Positions 26,616 through 34,874 of a stretch of DNA of 64,000 nt are shown here, in pieces (positions within the stretch are counted from its first letter, which is position 1; the number at the start of each line of letters is the position of its first letter). Source of the stretch: Streptomyces marianii (lineage in GTDB: Bacteria > Actinomycetota > Actinomycetes > Streptomycetales > Streptomycetaceae); NCBI RefSeq assembly GCF_005795905.1, contig NZ_VAWE01000001.1, positions 6,065,001 to 6,129,000 on the forward strand, in the 5' to 3' direction. The notes below the pieces were generated by a model. That model was given only the letters and a program-made list of their open reading frames with translations. It was not told the origin of the DNA and searched no databases. Made by a program: the position numbers and the translations under genes.

Positions 26616-26909
26616 TCAGCGGTGGCGGCGCAGCCGCCCCGCCACGGCGTGTCCGACGAAGAGGTACACGAGCGCGGCGAGACCGTAGCCCGCCACGACC
26701 CGTGCCCACGCCTCGTCGAACGTGAACAGGTCGTGCGACCAGCCGGCGAGCCAGCCGGCCACGTCCCGGATCAGGATGACCAGGTCGTTGGCGCGGTTCG
26801 CGTCCAGCAGGTACATCAGGATCCACAGGCCGATGATGACGGCCATCACATCGGCGACCACCATGATGATCGTCGCCGCCTGGTTGCTACCACTTCTGCG
26901 GGGAGACAT
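26616..26909 (-). CDS. Small membrane protein, two transmembrane helices
   Basis: 97 aa. Two hydrophobic helices (TIIMVVADVMAVIIGLWILMYLL and VVAGYGLAALVYLFVG) are separated by a loop with DVAGWLAGWSHDLF. The ends are basic (MSPRRSG and GRLRRHR). No family with known function is recognised. The ATG is preceded by GGAGAACGG at long spacing, so the start is uncertain. The gene is convergent with the glycosyltransferase operon. Confidence 0.7.
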   Translation of the reverse strand: MSPRRSGSNQAATIIMVVADVMAVIIGLWILMYLLDANRANDLVILIRDVAGWLAGWSHDLFTFDEAWARVVAGYGLAALVYLFVGHAVAGRLRRHR

Positions 26910-27343
26910 GGCAACCGGATTGCCGTTCTCCGTTGAACCAAACCCGGGAGGGATTCGCCCGAGTGGCGGGGCGAACGTCGCCTGACGCCGCACCAGGAGT
27001 GGCGGCGGCCCCGAGAGAGCCGCAGGATCGGGCCGGGGTTTCGCGAGGGCCGCATGGTCGGCCGGGCCCTGCGGGAGTCGCTCGGTTCGGGTTGGGGCCC
27101 CGCCCTGCGTACGCGCCGCCCGTCGGGACCGTCCGGCGCCGCCTGATACGCGTCGTCCGGCCCGCCCGTTCGCGGAGTCGTCGGCTCGTCCGGTCCACGC
27201 CCGGTACGAGGCGGCCCCTCCCGGAGCGGTCACGTCGAGGTGGTTCCAGACGCTCCCCGGTGCTGTCGCCTCGCGAGCACATGTGCCGGAGGCGGCGCGC
27301 CCCGCCGTCCCGGCGGACGGCGCCGCTCTGCGGGCGGCGGTGC
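26910..27343. other. Intergenic region without a recognised gene
   Basis: About 430 bp between the small membrane protein and the LLM oxidoreductase stop. Frames through it are Arg/Pro-rich and look like GC shadow. I see no promoter or RNA motif beyond what the small membrane protein needs. Confidence 0.5.
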
Positions 27344-28354
27344 TCAGCCGTTCAGCTCCGCCAGGACCCTCAGGGTGCGGGGATCCGGTGCCGTCACCAG
27401 CAGGTCCGTAACCGGGCCCTTGCGCCATGACTCCAGCCGCTCGGCGACGCGTTCCCGCGGCCCGACGAGCGAGATCTCGTCGGCGAAGGCGTCGGGTACG
27501 GCGAGCACCGCCTCCTCGCGGCGGCCCTCGGCGAACAGCCGCTGGATGTGCCGGGCTTCGGCCTCGTAGCCCATGCGCGCCATCAGATCGGCGTGGAAGT
27601 TGCGGGCGGCGTGGCCCATGCCGCCGATGTAGAAGCCCAGCATCGCCTTGACCGGGAGCAGCCCTTCGGCGACGTCGTCGCAGACGTGGGCACGGGCCAT
27701 CGGCGCGATCATGAAGTCCTCGGGCAGTTCGGTGAGCGACGCCTCGTAGACGTCCGTCCGCAGCGGCGACCAGTACAGCGGCAGCCAGCCGTCCGCGATC
27801 CGGGTCGTCTGCGCGATGTTCTTCGGGCCCTCGGCCCCCAGCAGCACCGGCAGCCCGGCCCGCAGCGGGTGGGTGATCGGCTTGAGCGCCTTGCCGAGGC
27901 CGGTGCCGTCCTCCCCGCTGTACGGGAGGGCGTGGAAGCGGCCGTCGAGTTCCACGGGGCCCTCGCGGCGCAGGACCTGGCGGACGACGTCCACGTACTC
28001 CCGGGTCGCCGTCAGTGGGCTCCTCGGGAACGGCCGTCCGTACCAGCCCTCGACGACCTGCGGTCCCGACAGCCCGAGTCCCAGGAGCATCCGCCCGCCT
28101 GAGAGGTGGTCGAGCGTGAGCGCGTGCATGGCCGTGGCCGTGGGCGTGCGGGCCGCCATCTGCGCCACCGCCGTGCCGAGCCGGATCCGCGTGGTCCGCG
28201 CGGCGATCCAGGTGAGCGGGGTGAACGCGTCGGAGCCCCATGCCTCGGCCGTCCACACGGAGTCGTAGCCGAGCCGCTCCGCCTCCACGGCGAGGTCGGT
28301 CTGCGCGGGGTCCGGGCCGCGCCCCCAGTAGCCGAGTGCGAGTCCGAGCCGCAT
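27344..28354 (-). CDS. LLM-class F420-dependent oxidoreductase (Rv3520c-like)
   Basis: 336 aa. A luciferase-like TIM barrel begins MRLGLALGYWGRGPDPAQ, with AERLGYDSVWTAEAWGSDAFTPLTWIAART, LGLGLSGPQVVEGWYGRPFPRP-like and LPVLLGAEGPKNIA. These residues are typical of F420-dependent members. In M. tuberculosis a similar gene, Rv3520c, lies in a KstR-controlled sterol locus, so a role in steroid oxidation is plausible but not proved. The ATG is followed upstream by a TCTGAC palindrome 24 bp away. The gene forms its own unit, separated by a terminator from the gene upstream. Confidence 0.85.
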   Translation of the reverse strand: MRLGLALGYWGRGPDPAQTDLAVEAERLGYDSVWTAEAWGSDAFTPLTWIAARTTRIRLGTAVAQMAARTPTATAMHALTLDHLSGGRMLLGLGLSGPQVVEGWYGRPFPRSPLTATREYVDVVRQVLRREGPVELDGRFHALPYSGEDGTGLGKALKPITHPLRAGLPVLLGAEGPKNIAQTTRIADGWLPLYWSPLRTDVYEASLTELPEDFMIAPMARAHVCDDVAEGLLPVKAMLGFYIGGMGHAARNFHADLMARMGYEAEARHIQRLFAEGRREEAVLAVPDAFADEISLVGPRERVAERLESWRKGPVTDLLVTAPDPRTLRVLAELNG

Positions 28355-28377
28355 GACCTCAGCCCCTCTCCGGCGGT

Positions 28378-28394
28378 TCTGACGTATCGTCAGT
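28378..28394. promoter_or_regulatory. TCTGAC-N5-GTCAG palindrome upstream of the LLM oxidoreductase gene
   Basis: TCTGACGTATCGTCAGT lies 24 bp before the oxidoreductase ATG, where an operator would cover the promoter or transcript start. Confidence 0.55.
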
Positions 28395-28421
28395 TCGCTG
28401 TTGGTGGACGACTGTACGGCA

Positions 28422-28453
28422 GCGGCCCCCCGCCCGGAAGGGCGAGGGGCCGC
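28422..28453 (-). terminator. Hairpin terminator downstream of the 28478 gene
   Basis: 14-nt arms GCGGCCCCCCGCCC and GGGCGAGGGGCCGC with a GGAA loop and one mismatch. It sits between the membrane-protein gene and the LLM oxidoreductase promoter. Confidence 0.7.
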
Positions 28454-28477
28454 GCTGTGCGCCGGGTGAACGGCGGG

Positions 28478-29275
28478 TCAGCCGCGCTGGATGCCGGTGG
28501 TGTCCTGCAGGACGCCGCGCCGGCCGTCCTGCGTCTGCGCCACCAGGGCCGGGCCGCGCTGGTCGACCGCGAGGTACCAGGTGCCGGGCGCCAGTTCGGC
28601 GATCGGCGTCGGGGAGCCGTCCTCCGCGTACAGCGGCCGGGCCACCGGCACCGCGAACCAGAACGGCGAGAACTCCGGGGCCGGGGCGCCCTGCGGCTGC
28701 CCCTGCGCGGGGCCGCCGGGCTGCTGGCCCCCGTACGGTTGCTGCTGCCCCGGCTGGCCCCCGTAGGGCTGCTGCTGGGCGCCGGGGTAGCCGTAACCGC
28801 CTTGCGGCTGGGCGCCGTAGGGCTGCGGGGTCTGCGGCCTGGGCGCGCCGACCAGGGGGGCCTTGAGGGCGGGGACGAGCGGAGTGGCGATCGCGCCCGC
28901 GGCCAGCAGCAGGGTGCCGAGCAGGCCGAGGATCGCACCCGCGCCCGCGTCGCCGTTGATGTCGAGGAGCGTCCAGAACATCGTCCAGAGGGCGAAGACG
29001 CTCAGGGCGACGCCGAACTGCGCGACGTCCAGGCCCACGACCTTGCGCCCCGGCATGGCGCGGCCGACGACGATCAGCCCCGCGGCGATGATCCCGCCGA
29101 GGTAGATCGACATCACCGTGCCCAGCGAGTCCCAGGCGTTCGGCAGGTCCGCCGAGGAGCAGTCGACGCCGCTCGGGCAGTCGACGCTGACGAAGTCGAG
29201 GAACGAGGCGATGAACAGCACCACCGCTGCTCCGATCACCACGCCATCGCCTCGAGTGAGGGAGCGGATGTTCAC
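28478..29275 (-). CDS. Four-helix membrane protein with a Gln/Pro/Gly-rich linker (DUF5336-like)
   Basis: 265 aa starting at GTG. Hydrophobic segments at about 13-28, 55-72, 83-103 and 110-130 form a membrane domain. A flexible repeat region follows (QPYGAQPQGGYGYPG, QQPYGGQPGQQQPYGG). The C-terminal globular part contains FWFAVPVARPLYAEDG and WYLAVDQRGPALVAQTQDG. The layout resembles actinobacterial 34-kDa-antigen/DUF5336 proteins, whose function is unknown. It is monocistronic, with a strong terminator downstream. Confidence 0.75.
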   Translation of the reverse strand: MNIRSLTRGDGVVIGAAVVLFIASFLDFVSVDCPSGVDCSSADLPNAWDSLGTVMSIYLGGIIAAGLIVVGRAMPGRKVVGLDVAQFGVALSVFALWTMFWTLLDINGDAGAGAILGLLGTLLLAAGAIATPLVPALKAPLVGAPRPQTPQPYGAQPQGGYGYPGAQQQPYGGQPGQQQPYGGQQPGGPAQGQPQGAPAPEFSPFWFAVPVARPLYAEDGSPTPIAELAPGTWYLAVDQRGPALVAQTQDGRRGVLQDTTGIQRG

Positions 29276-29481
29276 GTGTAGTCCTTAGTCGGTTGCGTCT
29301 CGTCGTGGCGGTCGTCGGTGCCGCCGGTCGGCGGTGCACGCGCGGAGGCTCGGGGGTGGCCCCATCGTACGGGTGCCGGTGAGAACCGGTGTGAGACCCC
29401 CGTCCCCGGCGGAGACGAATCTATCGTCTGTCCCGTCAGCCCCGGGCGGTAGGTGCTGATGCCCCGGTCTACCGCCCTGGT

Positions 29482-30486
29482 CTACCCCAGCAGATAGGTG
29501 CTGATGCCTTCGGCGATCCCCTGCGCCGCCTTCTGGCGCCACTGCGAACTCCTCAGCAGGGCCGCGTCCTTCGCGTCACGCATGTTCCCGCACTCGACGA
29601 ACACTTTGGGAACGGTCGACAGATTCAGTCCGCCGAGATCCCCGCGCTCGTCCAACCCCGTGGCGCCGCCGACGTAGTTGGCGGGCGCGCTGCCGGTGGC
29701 CCGCACGAACTTCCCGGCGATGCGCTCCGCCAGTTCGCGGGACGGGCCGACGATCCCGGTGGTGTCGGCGGCACCGCGCTTCACCGGGGCGGGGTGGATC
29801 ACATGGAAGCCGCGGTTGCCGCTGCCCGAGCCGTCGGCGTGGATCGAGACCACCGCGTCGGCTCCGGCCTCGTTGCCGATACGGGCCCGCTCGTCCACGC
29901 AGGGGCCGAACGACCGGTCGCCGTCCTGGGTGAATCGCACCGTTGCGCCCTGCCTCTCCAGCAGGGTGCGAAGACGGTGTGAAACATCGAGGGTGAATGC
30001 GGCCTCCGTGTAACCGTCGTTGGTGGACGTGCCCGTGGTGTCGCACTCCTTGCGGTTCGTCCCGATGTCCACGGGTCGGTTGATCTCGCGGGCGTGCCGG
30101 AAGTTCCCGGGGTTGTGGCCGGGGTCGATCACGACGACCCTGCCCGCGAGCGGACCCCTGCCCGGAGTGGAGGGCTTGGCGTCCCCGGAGGGCGTCTCCG
30201 GGGTGTCCGGGGTGTCCGGGGCATCTGGGGCGTCCGGGCCCCGGGGTGCCGAGGTGCCGCCGCCCGCGGGGGCGGCACCGGACGGCGGCGCGGCGGACGG
30301 CGCGGCGCCGGTCTTCTCCGGGCCGCCGGGGGCGGGCGCGGTGCCGGGGCCGCCCGAACCGCCGCAGCCGGCGAGCGTCACCGCCGTCAGCGCGGCGACG
30401 GCGAGGACGGCTGCGCCGCGGGCTCCGGCCCGGGACGCGAGGAGGCGGGGCCGGGGCGGGGGCGGCTGGTTCAGGTCGTACGGCAC
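29482..30486 (-). CDS. Lipoprotein N-acetylmuramoyl-L-alanine amidase (Amidase_3)
   Basis: 334 aa. The lipobox LAGC is at about residue 41 after a hydrophobic leader, followed by a Pro/Ala/Gly/Asp linker (PDAPDAPDTPDTPETP). The catalytic Amidase_3 domain follows, with VVVIDPGHNPGN (zinc His), EAAFTLDVSHRL (zinc Glu), VSIHADGSGSGNRGFHV (zinc His) and PKVFVECGNMRDAKDA (catalytic Glu). It cleaves the amide bond between MurNAc and the stem peptide and would be anchored on the outer membrane face. No partner genes are adjacent. Confidence 0.9.
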   Translation of the reverse strand: MPYDLNQPPPPRPRLLASRAGARGAAVLAVAALTAVTLAGCGGSGGPGTAPAPGGPEKTGAAPSAAPPSGAAPAGGGTSAPRGPDAPDAPDTPDTPETPSGDAKPSTPGRGPLAGRVVVIDPGHNPGNFRHAREINRPVDIGTNRKECDTTGTSTNDGYTEAAFTLDVSHRLRTLLERQGATVRFTQDGDRSFGPCVDERARIGNEAGADAVVSIHADGSGSGNRGFHVIHPAPVKRGAADTTGIVGPSRELAERIAGKFVRATGSAPANYVGGATGLDERGDLGGLNLSTVPKVFVECGNMRDAKDAALLRSSQWRQKAAQGIAEGISTYLLG

Positions 30487-30519
30487 GTCGCGATGCTAGG
30501 GGATGACGGGGGCGGTACC

Positions 30520-31173
30520 TCAGATTCCGGCGCCAGTGCGCCGCAGCACCCGCAGCGAGCCGGTGGCCGACACCTCGGTGAACGCGCCGGAGGCGAGCGC
30601 CCTCAGATAGATCCGGTAGGGCGCCTGGCCGGTCCACTCGTCGACCGGGTCGGGGAAGACGTCGTGGATGACGAGCAGGCCGCCCCCGGCCACGTGCGGG
30701 GCCCAGCCCTCGTAGTCGTTCGCGGCGTGCTCGTCGGTGTGCCCGCCGTCGACGAAGACCAGGCCCACCTCGCGGCCCCAGACCTTCGCCACCTGCGGCG
30801 ACCGTCCCACGACGGCGATCACGTGGTCCTCCAGCCCTGCCGCGTGCACGGTGCGGCGGAAGGCGGGGAGGGTGTCCATGCGCCCGACCTCGGGGTCCAC
30901 GAGCTCCGGGTCGTGGTAGTCCCAGCCCGGCTGCTGCTCCTCGCTGCCGCGGTGGTGGTCGACGGTGACGGCCACGGTTCCGGCCTCGCGCGCGGCGTCC
31001 GCCAGCAGGATCGTGGACCGGCCGCAGTACGTCCCGACCTCCAGCAGCGGCAGCCCGAGCGCCCCGGCCTCCACGGCCGCCGCGTACAGGGCGAGGCCCT
31101 CGTCGACGGGCATGAAGCCCTTGGCGGCCTCGAACGCGGCGAGGATCTCCGGCTTGGGGGCGGCGGGGGCCAT
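30520..31173 (-). CDS. Class I SAM-dependent methyltransferase (Methyltransf_24-like)
   Basis: 217 aa. The motif PLLEVGTYCGRSTILLADAA is at about residue 40, then VTVDHHRGSEE, VGLVFVDGGHTDEHAANDYEGW and GGGLLVIHDVFPDP. This is the pattern of O-methyltransferase/CmcI-like enzymes. GGAGGAA precedes the ATG at ideal spacing; an upstream extension to 31428 has no good start. The substrate is unknown. The gene is 33 bp downstream of nothing functionally obvious and is probably monocistronic. Confidence 0.82.
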   Translation of the reverse strand: MAPAAPKPEILAAFEAAKGFMPVDEGLALYAAAVEAGALGLPLLEVGTYCGRSTILLADAAREAGTVAVTVDHHRGSEEQQPGWDYHDPELVDPEVGRMDTLPAFRRTVHAAGLEDHVIAVVGRSPQVAKVWGREVGLVFVDGGHTDEHAANDYEGWAPHVAGGGLLVIHDVFPDPVDEWTGQAPYRIYLRALASGAFTEVSATGSLRVLRRTGAGI

Positions 31174-31499
31174 GGGATTCCTCCGGCGGCGTGGTGGGCC
31201 TGACGTGCGCGGGGCTGACGTGTGTGGGCTGACATGGGGCGGAGCGAACGGGCCGGACGGCACGGGCCACCCGGACGTCACATCGTAGGGTCCTTGGCGG
31301 GCCGCCGTCCGGGCGGGGGCGGCGGTGCCGTTGCGGCCGTTCCAGAGGGAGCGGCCGGTGGGGGAGGCCGGCGTGTGGGCGGAGCGCGGGGCGTCCGGCT
31401 GCCTGGAGGGACATGCGGTGAGGGGCATGCGGTGAGCGACATGCCCATCCAGGCGCGGGCTCCTTCCGCGGGTGCCTGCCGTCGCCCGCGGGCTTCAGC

Positions 31500-31776
31500 G
31501 CCACCTCGCAGATGCGCGTCGGGAAGTGGGCCGCGACCCCGCACGGCCTCGTCCCGGGCCTGCTCGTCGCCGACTCGTCGCCGAGCTCGGCGCGATGCGC
31601 ATCCCCGCCGGGCACCGGCTGACCATGCACTACATCGCCGAACGGGAGTCGCCGACGACGGCACGACGTGGACCGGCGTCGTCTTCCCGCTGCTCGCGGC
31701 GGCGTTCCCGGTGCGCCTCCCGCGTACGGGAGGGGTGACGGCGCTTCGCGTCGCGGACGGCGCCCCGACCGGGTGA
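31500..31776 (+). pseudogene. Possible decayed coding remnant
   Basis: Short protein-like segments occur in different frames: QMRVGKWAATPHGLVPGLL (around 31510-31570), then MRIPAGHRLTMHYIAERES (31593-31650), then DDGTTWTGVVFPLLAAAFPV and ALRVADGAPTG ending at a stop at 31776. They read like one short gene broken by indels. I do not recognise the family. The surrounding 31174-31897 holds no other gene that I can support. Confidence 0.3.
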
Positions 31777-31897
31777 ACGGGCCCCACGGGCGGCGACAGG
31801 GCGCCGACGGGTGCTCCCGCCGGATTGGGGACACGATGGACACACGCACGAGAGCTGCCCGGCGACCGCCCGGGACGACGACTGCTGCGGAGGCGCC

Positions 31898-32179
31898 ATG
31901 GACACCTGGGCGACGTGGACGACTCAGGGGATCATCGCCGGCACCGGCGGGGTCATGACCACGGAAGGTGGTCCGATCACGGGGGACGTGACCGTGCACA
32001 CCACGTGGATCGACGGCCTGGCGCAGGTGACCGTGCAGCACACCGGGGCGACCGACTGGTACGCCGTGCAGGGCAGCCCCGTGCCCGCCGACGACGAGGA
32101 CGTGGGCCGGGCCGTGCATCAGGCGGCCGTGGAGGCGGTCAAGGAGGGCGGCGGCCGGGCGTTCTCGTTCCCCGTCTGA
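31898..32179 (+). CDS. Small conserved-looking protein of unknown function
   Basis: 93 aa beginning MDTWATWTTQGIIAGTGGVM. It contains two beta-like segments (VTVHTTWIDGLAQVTVQHTG, TDWYAVQGSPVPADDEDVGR) and a C-terminal helix (AVHQAAVEAVKEGG). GCGGAGGCGCC precedes the ATG at near-ideal spacing. No signal peptide or membrane helix is present. It is the last chromosomal gene before the Tn7-like insertion at 32398. Confidence 0.65.
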   Translation: MDTWATWTTQGIIAGTGGVMTTEGGPITGDVTVHTTWIDGLAQVTVQHTGATDWYAVQGSPVPADDEDVGRAVHQAAVEAVKEGGGRAFSFPV

Positions 32180-32680
32180 GGCGCCGGCCGCTCGGCGCCG
32201 GTGGTGCGCGTCGCGTCGGTGGCGCCGGTGGTGCGCGTCGCGTCGGTGGGGCCGGGGGTGCCCGCCGAACGACGGCGTTCGGGCCGTCCGCGGATCGTGC
32301 TCGGAGGTGCGGGGGTGTCCGAGGGGTACGCACGGAGGTGGGTGTCGTCCTGCGCGTCCCGCACAGTGTCGCCGTCGTCGCCGACCGGAAGTGGCACTGT
32401 CCTGTCCGACTGAACCTTGCGAGAACTGGTCCTGATGACCTGCGGTTCGCAACCTCAGCTGCGGCAGGTGAGAGCCAGAAGGTCTCACCATAGGTTGCAT
32501 TATCGGCAGTCTGTTGGGCGCCGAAACGATGCTTGGTTCCTCTTGGACGGGGGTGTCAGATCAGGCTGAGCTGTTCTCCCGGAGTCGGTGGCAGGAGAGT
32601 TGCTCCGCGGGACACCTCTAATTTGCGAGTCTCGTTGTCAGCGCCAATACGACGATCCCGCAGTGATGAGTGGCGGTCCG

Positions 32681-33196
32681 TCAGCAGGATTCGAAGCTGG
32701 GGACAGCCGGACCGATGTTGCCGTCTTCGTCCATGAACTCGAGCCGTTCCATAAACGCCACGATGAACTCGGTGAACGAGCCGTCGAAGGTCGCGCATCC
32801 CTCTTCGTGGGCCATGGTGACGATCGTCCAGCGGTCTGGATCCGGGTTGCAGGGCAGGAAGAAGTGCTCGTCGCCGCCATAGTCGTAGCCCCAGGAGATC
32901 AAGCCGCCCGGCTCGGGGTGGAACGGGTGCGGGAAGTCGTCCGGGCGGCGTTCGCGCGAGTTGGCGAAGCTCTCGTGGATGCGGCGCATGCGCTCCAGCA
33001 GCGGGCTGGAGCCGTTGGGGTGGAAGACCACAAGTTCTTCGGCAATCACGCCGGTGCCGTAGATGTCCAAGAATGCCTTGAAGTCGCTCGGCAAGGGTGA
33101 CCCCACATAGCTCTCGACCTCGGTCCAATCGGCGGGTGACCACCGACGTGGCAACGGCATGCCGAGCAGCTGCTTCAACGCTTCGAGTCCTGCCAT
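32681..33196 (-). CDS. SMI1/KNR4-family protein (immunity-like cargo)
   Basis: 171 aa. The SMI1/KNR4 fold is indicated by WTEVESYVGSPLPSDFKAFLDIYGTG near residue 30 and by ISWGYDYGGDEHFFL, then GCATFDGSFTEFIVAFM. In bacteria these proteins often act as immunity factors against contact-dependent or polymorphic toxins. ATG 33196 has GGTGAGG upstream. It occupies the left cargo position in Tn7-like element A, matching the place of the DUF4241 gene in element B. No toxin partner is adjacent. Confidence 0.85.
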   Translation of the reverse strand: MAGLEALKQLLGMPLPRRWSPADWTEVESYVGSPLPSDFKAFLDIYGTGVIAEELVVFHPNGSSPLLERMRRIHESFANSRERRPDDFPHPFHPEPGGLISWGYDYGGDEHFFLPCNPDPDRWTIVTMAHEEGCATFDGSFTEFIVAFMERLEFMDEDGNIGPAVPSFESC

Positions 33197-33437
33197 GTGC
33201 CTCACCTGCTCGATCACCCTGATTGAACGGGGCAAACCTAACGTGATCAACCTGTCCAGTGGAGGGCGGGGTGGCTCCCCGGCCCGCCAGATAGGGAGAG
33301 TCGGCCGGCCTGCTCGTCGCGGCGGTCAGCAAGCCGTCGGAGATCTGCTCACGAGTGATCTGTCCCTTGGCCGCGGCGTCGTCCCTGACCATCCCCTCGT
33401 AGCGTGGAGCCCTTGATTGCAGGGGAAGTTGGGGTTC

Positions 33438-33782
33438 ATGGGGTCCAAGAAGAAGCCGCCGTACGACGCTGAGTTCCGTGAGGGCGCGGTGCGCATCGTG
33501 GTCGAGACCGGGAGGCCGGCCGGCGAGGTCGCCGAGGAGCGCGGCATCAACCCGGGCACGCTGCACAGCTGGGTGTCGCGGTGGCGGCGCAACGGGACGA
33601 CGTCCTCGGACCGGCCCGTACAACCGACAGCCGCCAGTGGCGGTGGCGGTCGGGTGCGGGAGGCCGAGCGGGCCGAGCTGGAGCGGCTGTGCCGGGAGAT
33701 CGGGGAGAAGAGCAAGCGGATCCGGGAGCTGGAGATGGAGCGTGATGTCTTCAAGCGATGTATGGCCCTCTGGGTGAAGTGA
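33438..33782 (+). CDS. IS3-family transposase OrfA
   Basis: 114 aa. N-terminal helix-turn-helix (YDAEFREGAVRIVVETGRPAGEVAEERGINPGTLHSWVSRWRRNG) and a C-terminal leucine-zipper-like coiled coil (LERLCREIGEKSKRIRELEMERDVFKRC). It overlaps OrfB in the -1 phase, the usual arrangement for programmed frameshifting. It binds the element ends and is needed with OrfB, which is broken here. Confidence 0.88.
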   Translation: MGSKKKPPYDAEFREGAVRIVVETGRPAGEVAEERGINPGTLHSWVSRWRRNGTTSSDRPVQPTAASGGGGRVREAERAELERLCREIGEKSKRIRELEMERDVFKRCMALWVK

Positions 33783-34865
33783 TCGAGAACGCTCCGGAGG
33801 CGGTGGTCGCCTTCATCGGTAGCCAGAGGGTCGGGCATGGCGTCCCGCACCGGGTGTCCTGCCGGGTGGTCGGGGTGAGCGAGGCTTGGTTCTACAAGTG
33901 GCGCCGGCGCCCCGACGAGCCGACGAAACGCGTGGTCAGGAGGGCGAGGCTGGAGGAGCGGATCATCCACTTCTTCACGGAGTCCGGCGGCACCTACGGC
34001 TCGCCGAGGATCACTTTGGATCTGTGGGCGGAGGGCTGGCAGGTGTCGGTGAACACGGTCGCGGAGATCATGGCCGGGCTCGGTCTGCAGGGCCGCAAGC
34101 CGCCCAGGCGGCGGTCGCTGACCCGGCAGGGCAAGCGGAAGGCTGCCCCTGACCTGGTGAATCGCCGTTTCGACGCGGTGGCCCCGGACGTTCTCTGGTA
34201 CGGCGATATGACGGAGATCGAGACCGGCGAGGGCAAGATCTATCTAGCCACGGTCATCGACGCGTTCTCGCGCCGTTGCCTCGGCTACGCCATGGGCGAG
34301 CACCATGACGCGGCCTTGGTCGGGGCGTCGTTGAAGATGGCCACCGCGACGCGCGGTGGCCGAAGGGACGGGACGATCTTCCACAGCGACAGGGGAAGTG
34401 AGTACACGTCAGAGGCGTACAACACCCTGTGTGACCGTCCGGGCGTGGTGCAGTCCATGGGCAGGGCCCCGGCGTTCTCCGCGAATGTCCCGGTTTGCTC
34501 CGACGGGATGTTGCAGATCGATCAGCCTCGTTGCCTGATCGGAACGGGGTCCGGACCGATGACGCACGGATCTCGAAACGGACATCTCGGGAGAACGCCG
34601 GGGCCCTGAGTCCATGGGGCGGGTGGGGTCGGCGCTGGACAACGCCGCCGCGGAGTCGTTCAACTCGCTGATCAAGGTCGAGTACATCCACCGGCACCGG
34701 TTCGCCACCCGCACCGAGGCCCGCCTGAAGATCGCCACCTGGATCACCGGGTTCTACAACCCGCGACGCAGGCACAGCGCGGCCGGCGGCCTGCCGCCGG
34801 AGGAGTTCGAACGGAGCATCACCGAAGCACGCAAGAAGAGCGACCAGAGGTGCCAGGCCGCATAG
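33758..34865 (+). pseudogene. IS3-family transposase OrfB interrupted by a MITE
   Basis: The first part (33758 to about 34460) has the HTH_21 and rve core regions: GGTYGSPRITLDLWAEG, VLWYGDMTEIETGEGKIYLATVIDAFSRR with the first Asp, and TIFHSDRGSEYTSE with the second. A 147-bp MITE plus a 10-bp duplication follows. Removing those 157 bp restores the frame and joins VVQSMG to RVGSALDNAAAESFNSLIK, which carries the catalytic Glu. So this was one intact transposase until the MITE inserted. Confidence 0.88.
34462..34608. mobile_element. 147-bp MITE inside the IS3 transposase gene
   Basis: Perfect 19-bp terminal inverted repeats CAGGGCCCCGGCGTTCTCC, flanked by a 10-bp direct repeat AGTCCATGGG (34452-34461, 34609-34618). 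It has no coding capacity and needs a transposase in trans. Confidence 0.88.
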
Positions 34866-34874
34866 GAGAGGTCT

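Noticed and set aside
32190..32270. Short direct repeats (GTGGTGCGCGTCGCGTCGGT) considered as a CRISPR-like array
   Set aside because: Only two adjacent copies with no spacers; simple repeat.
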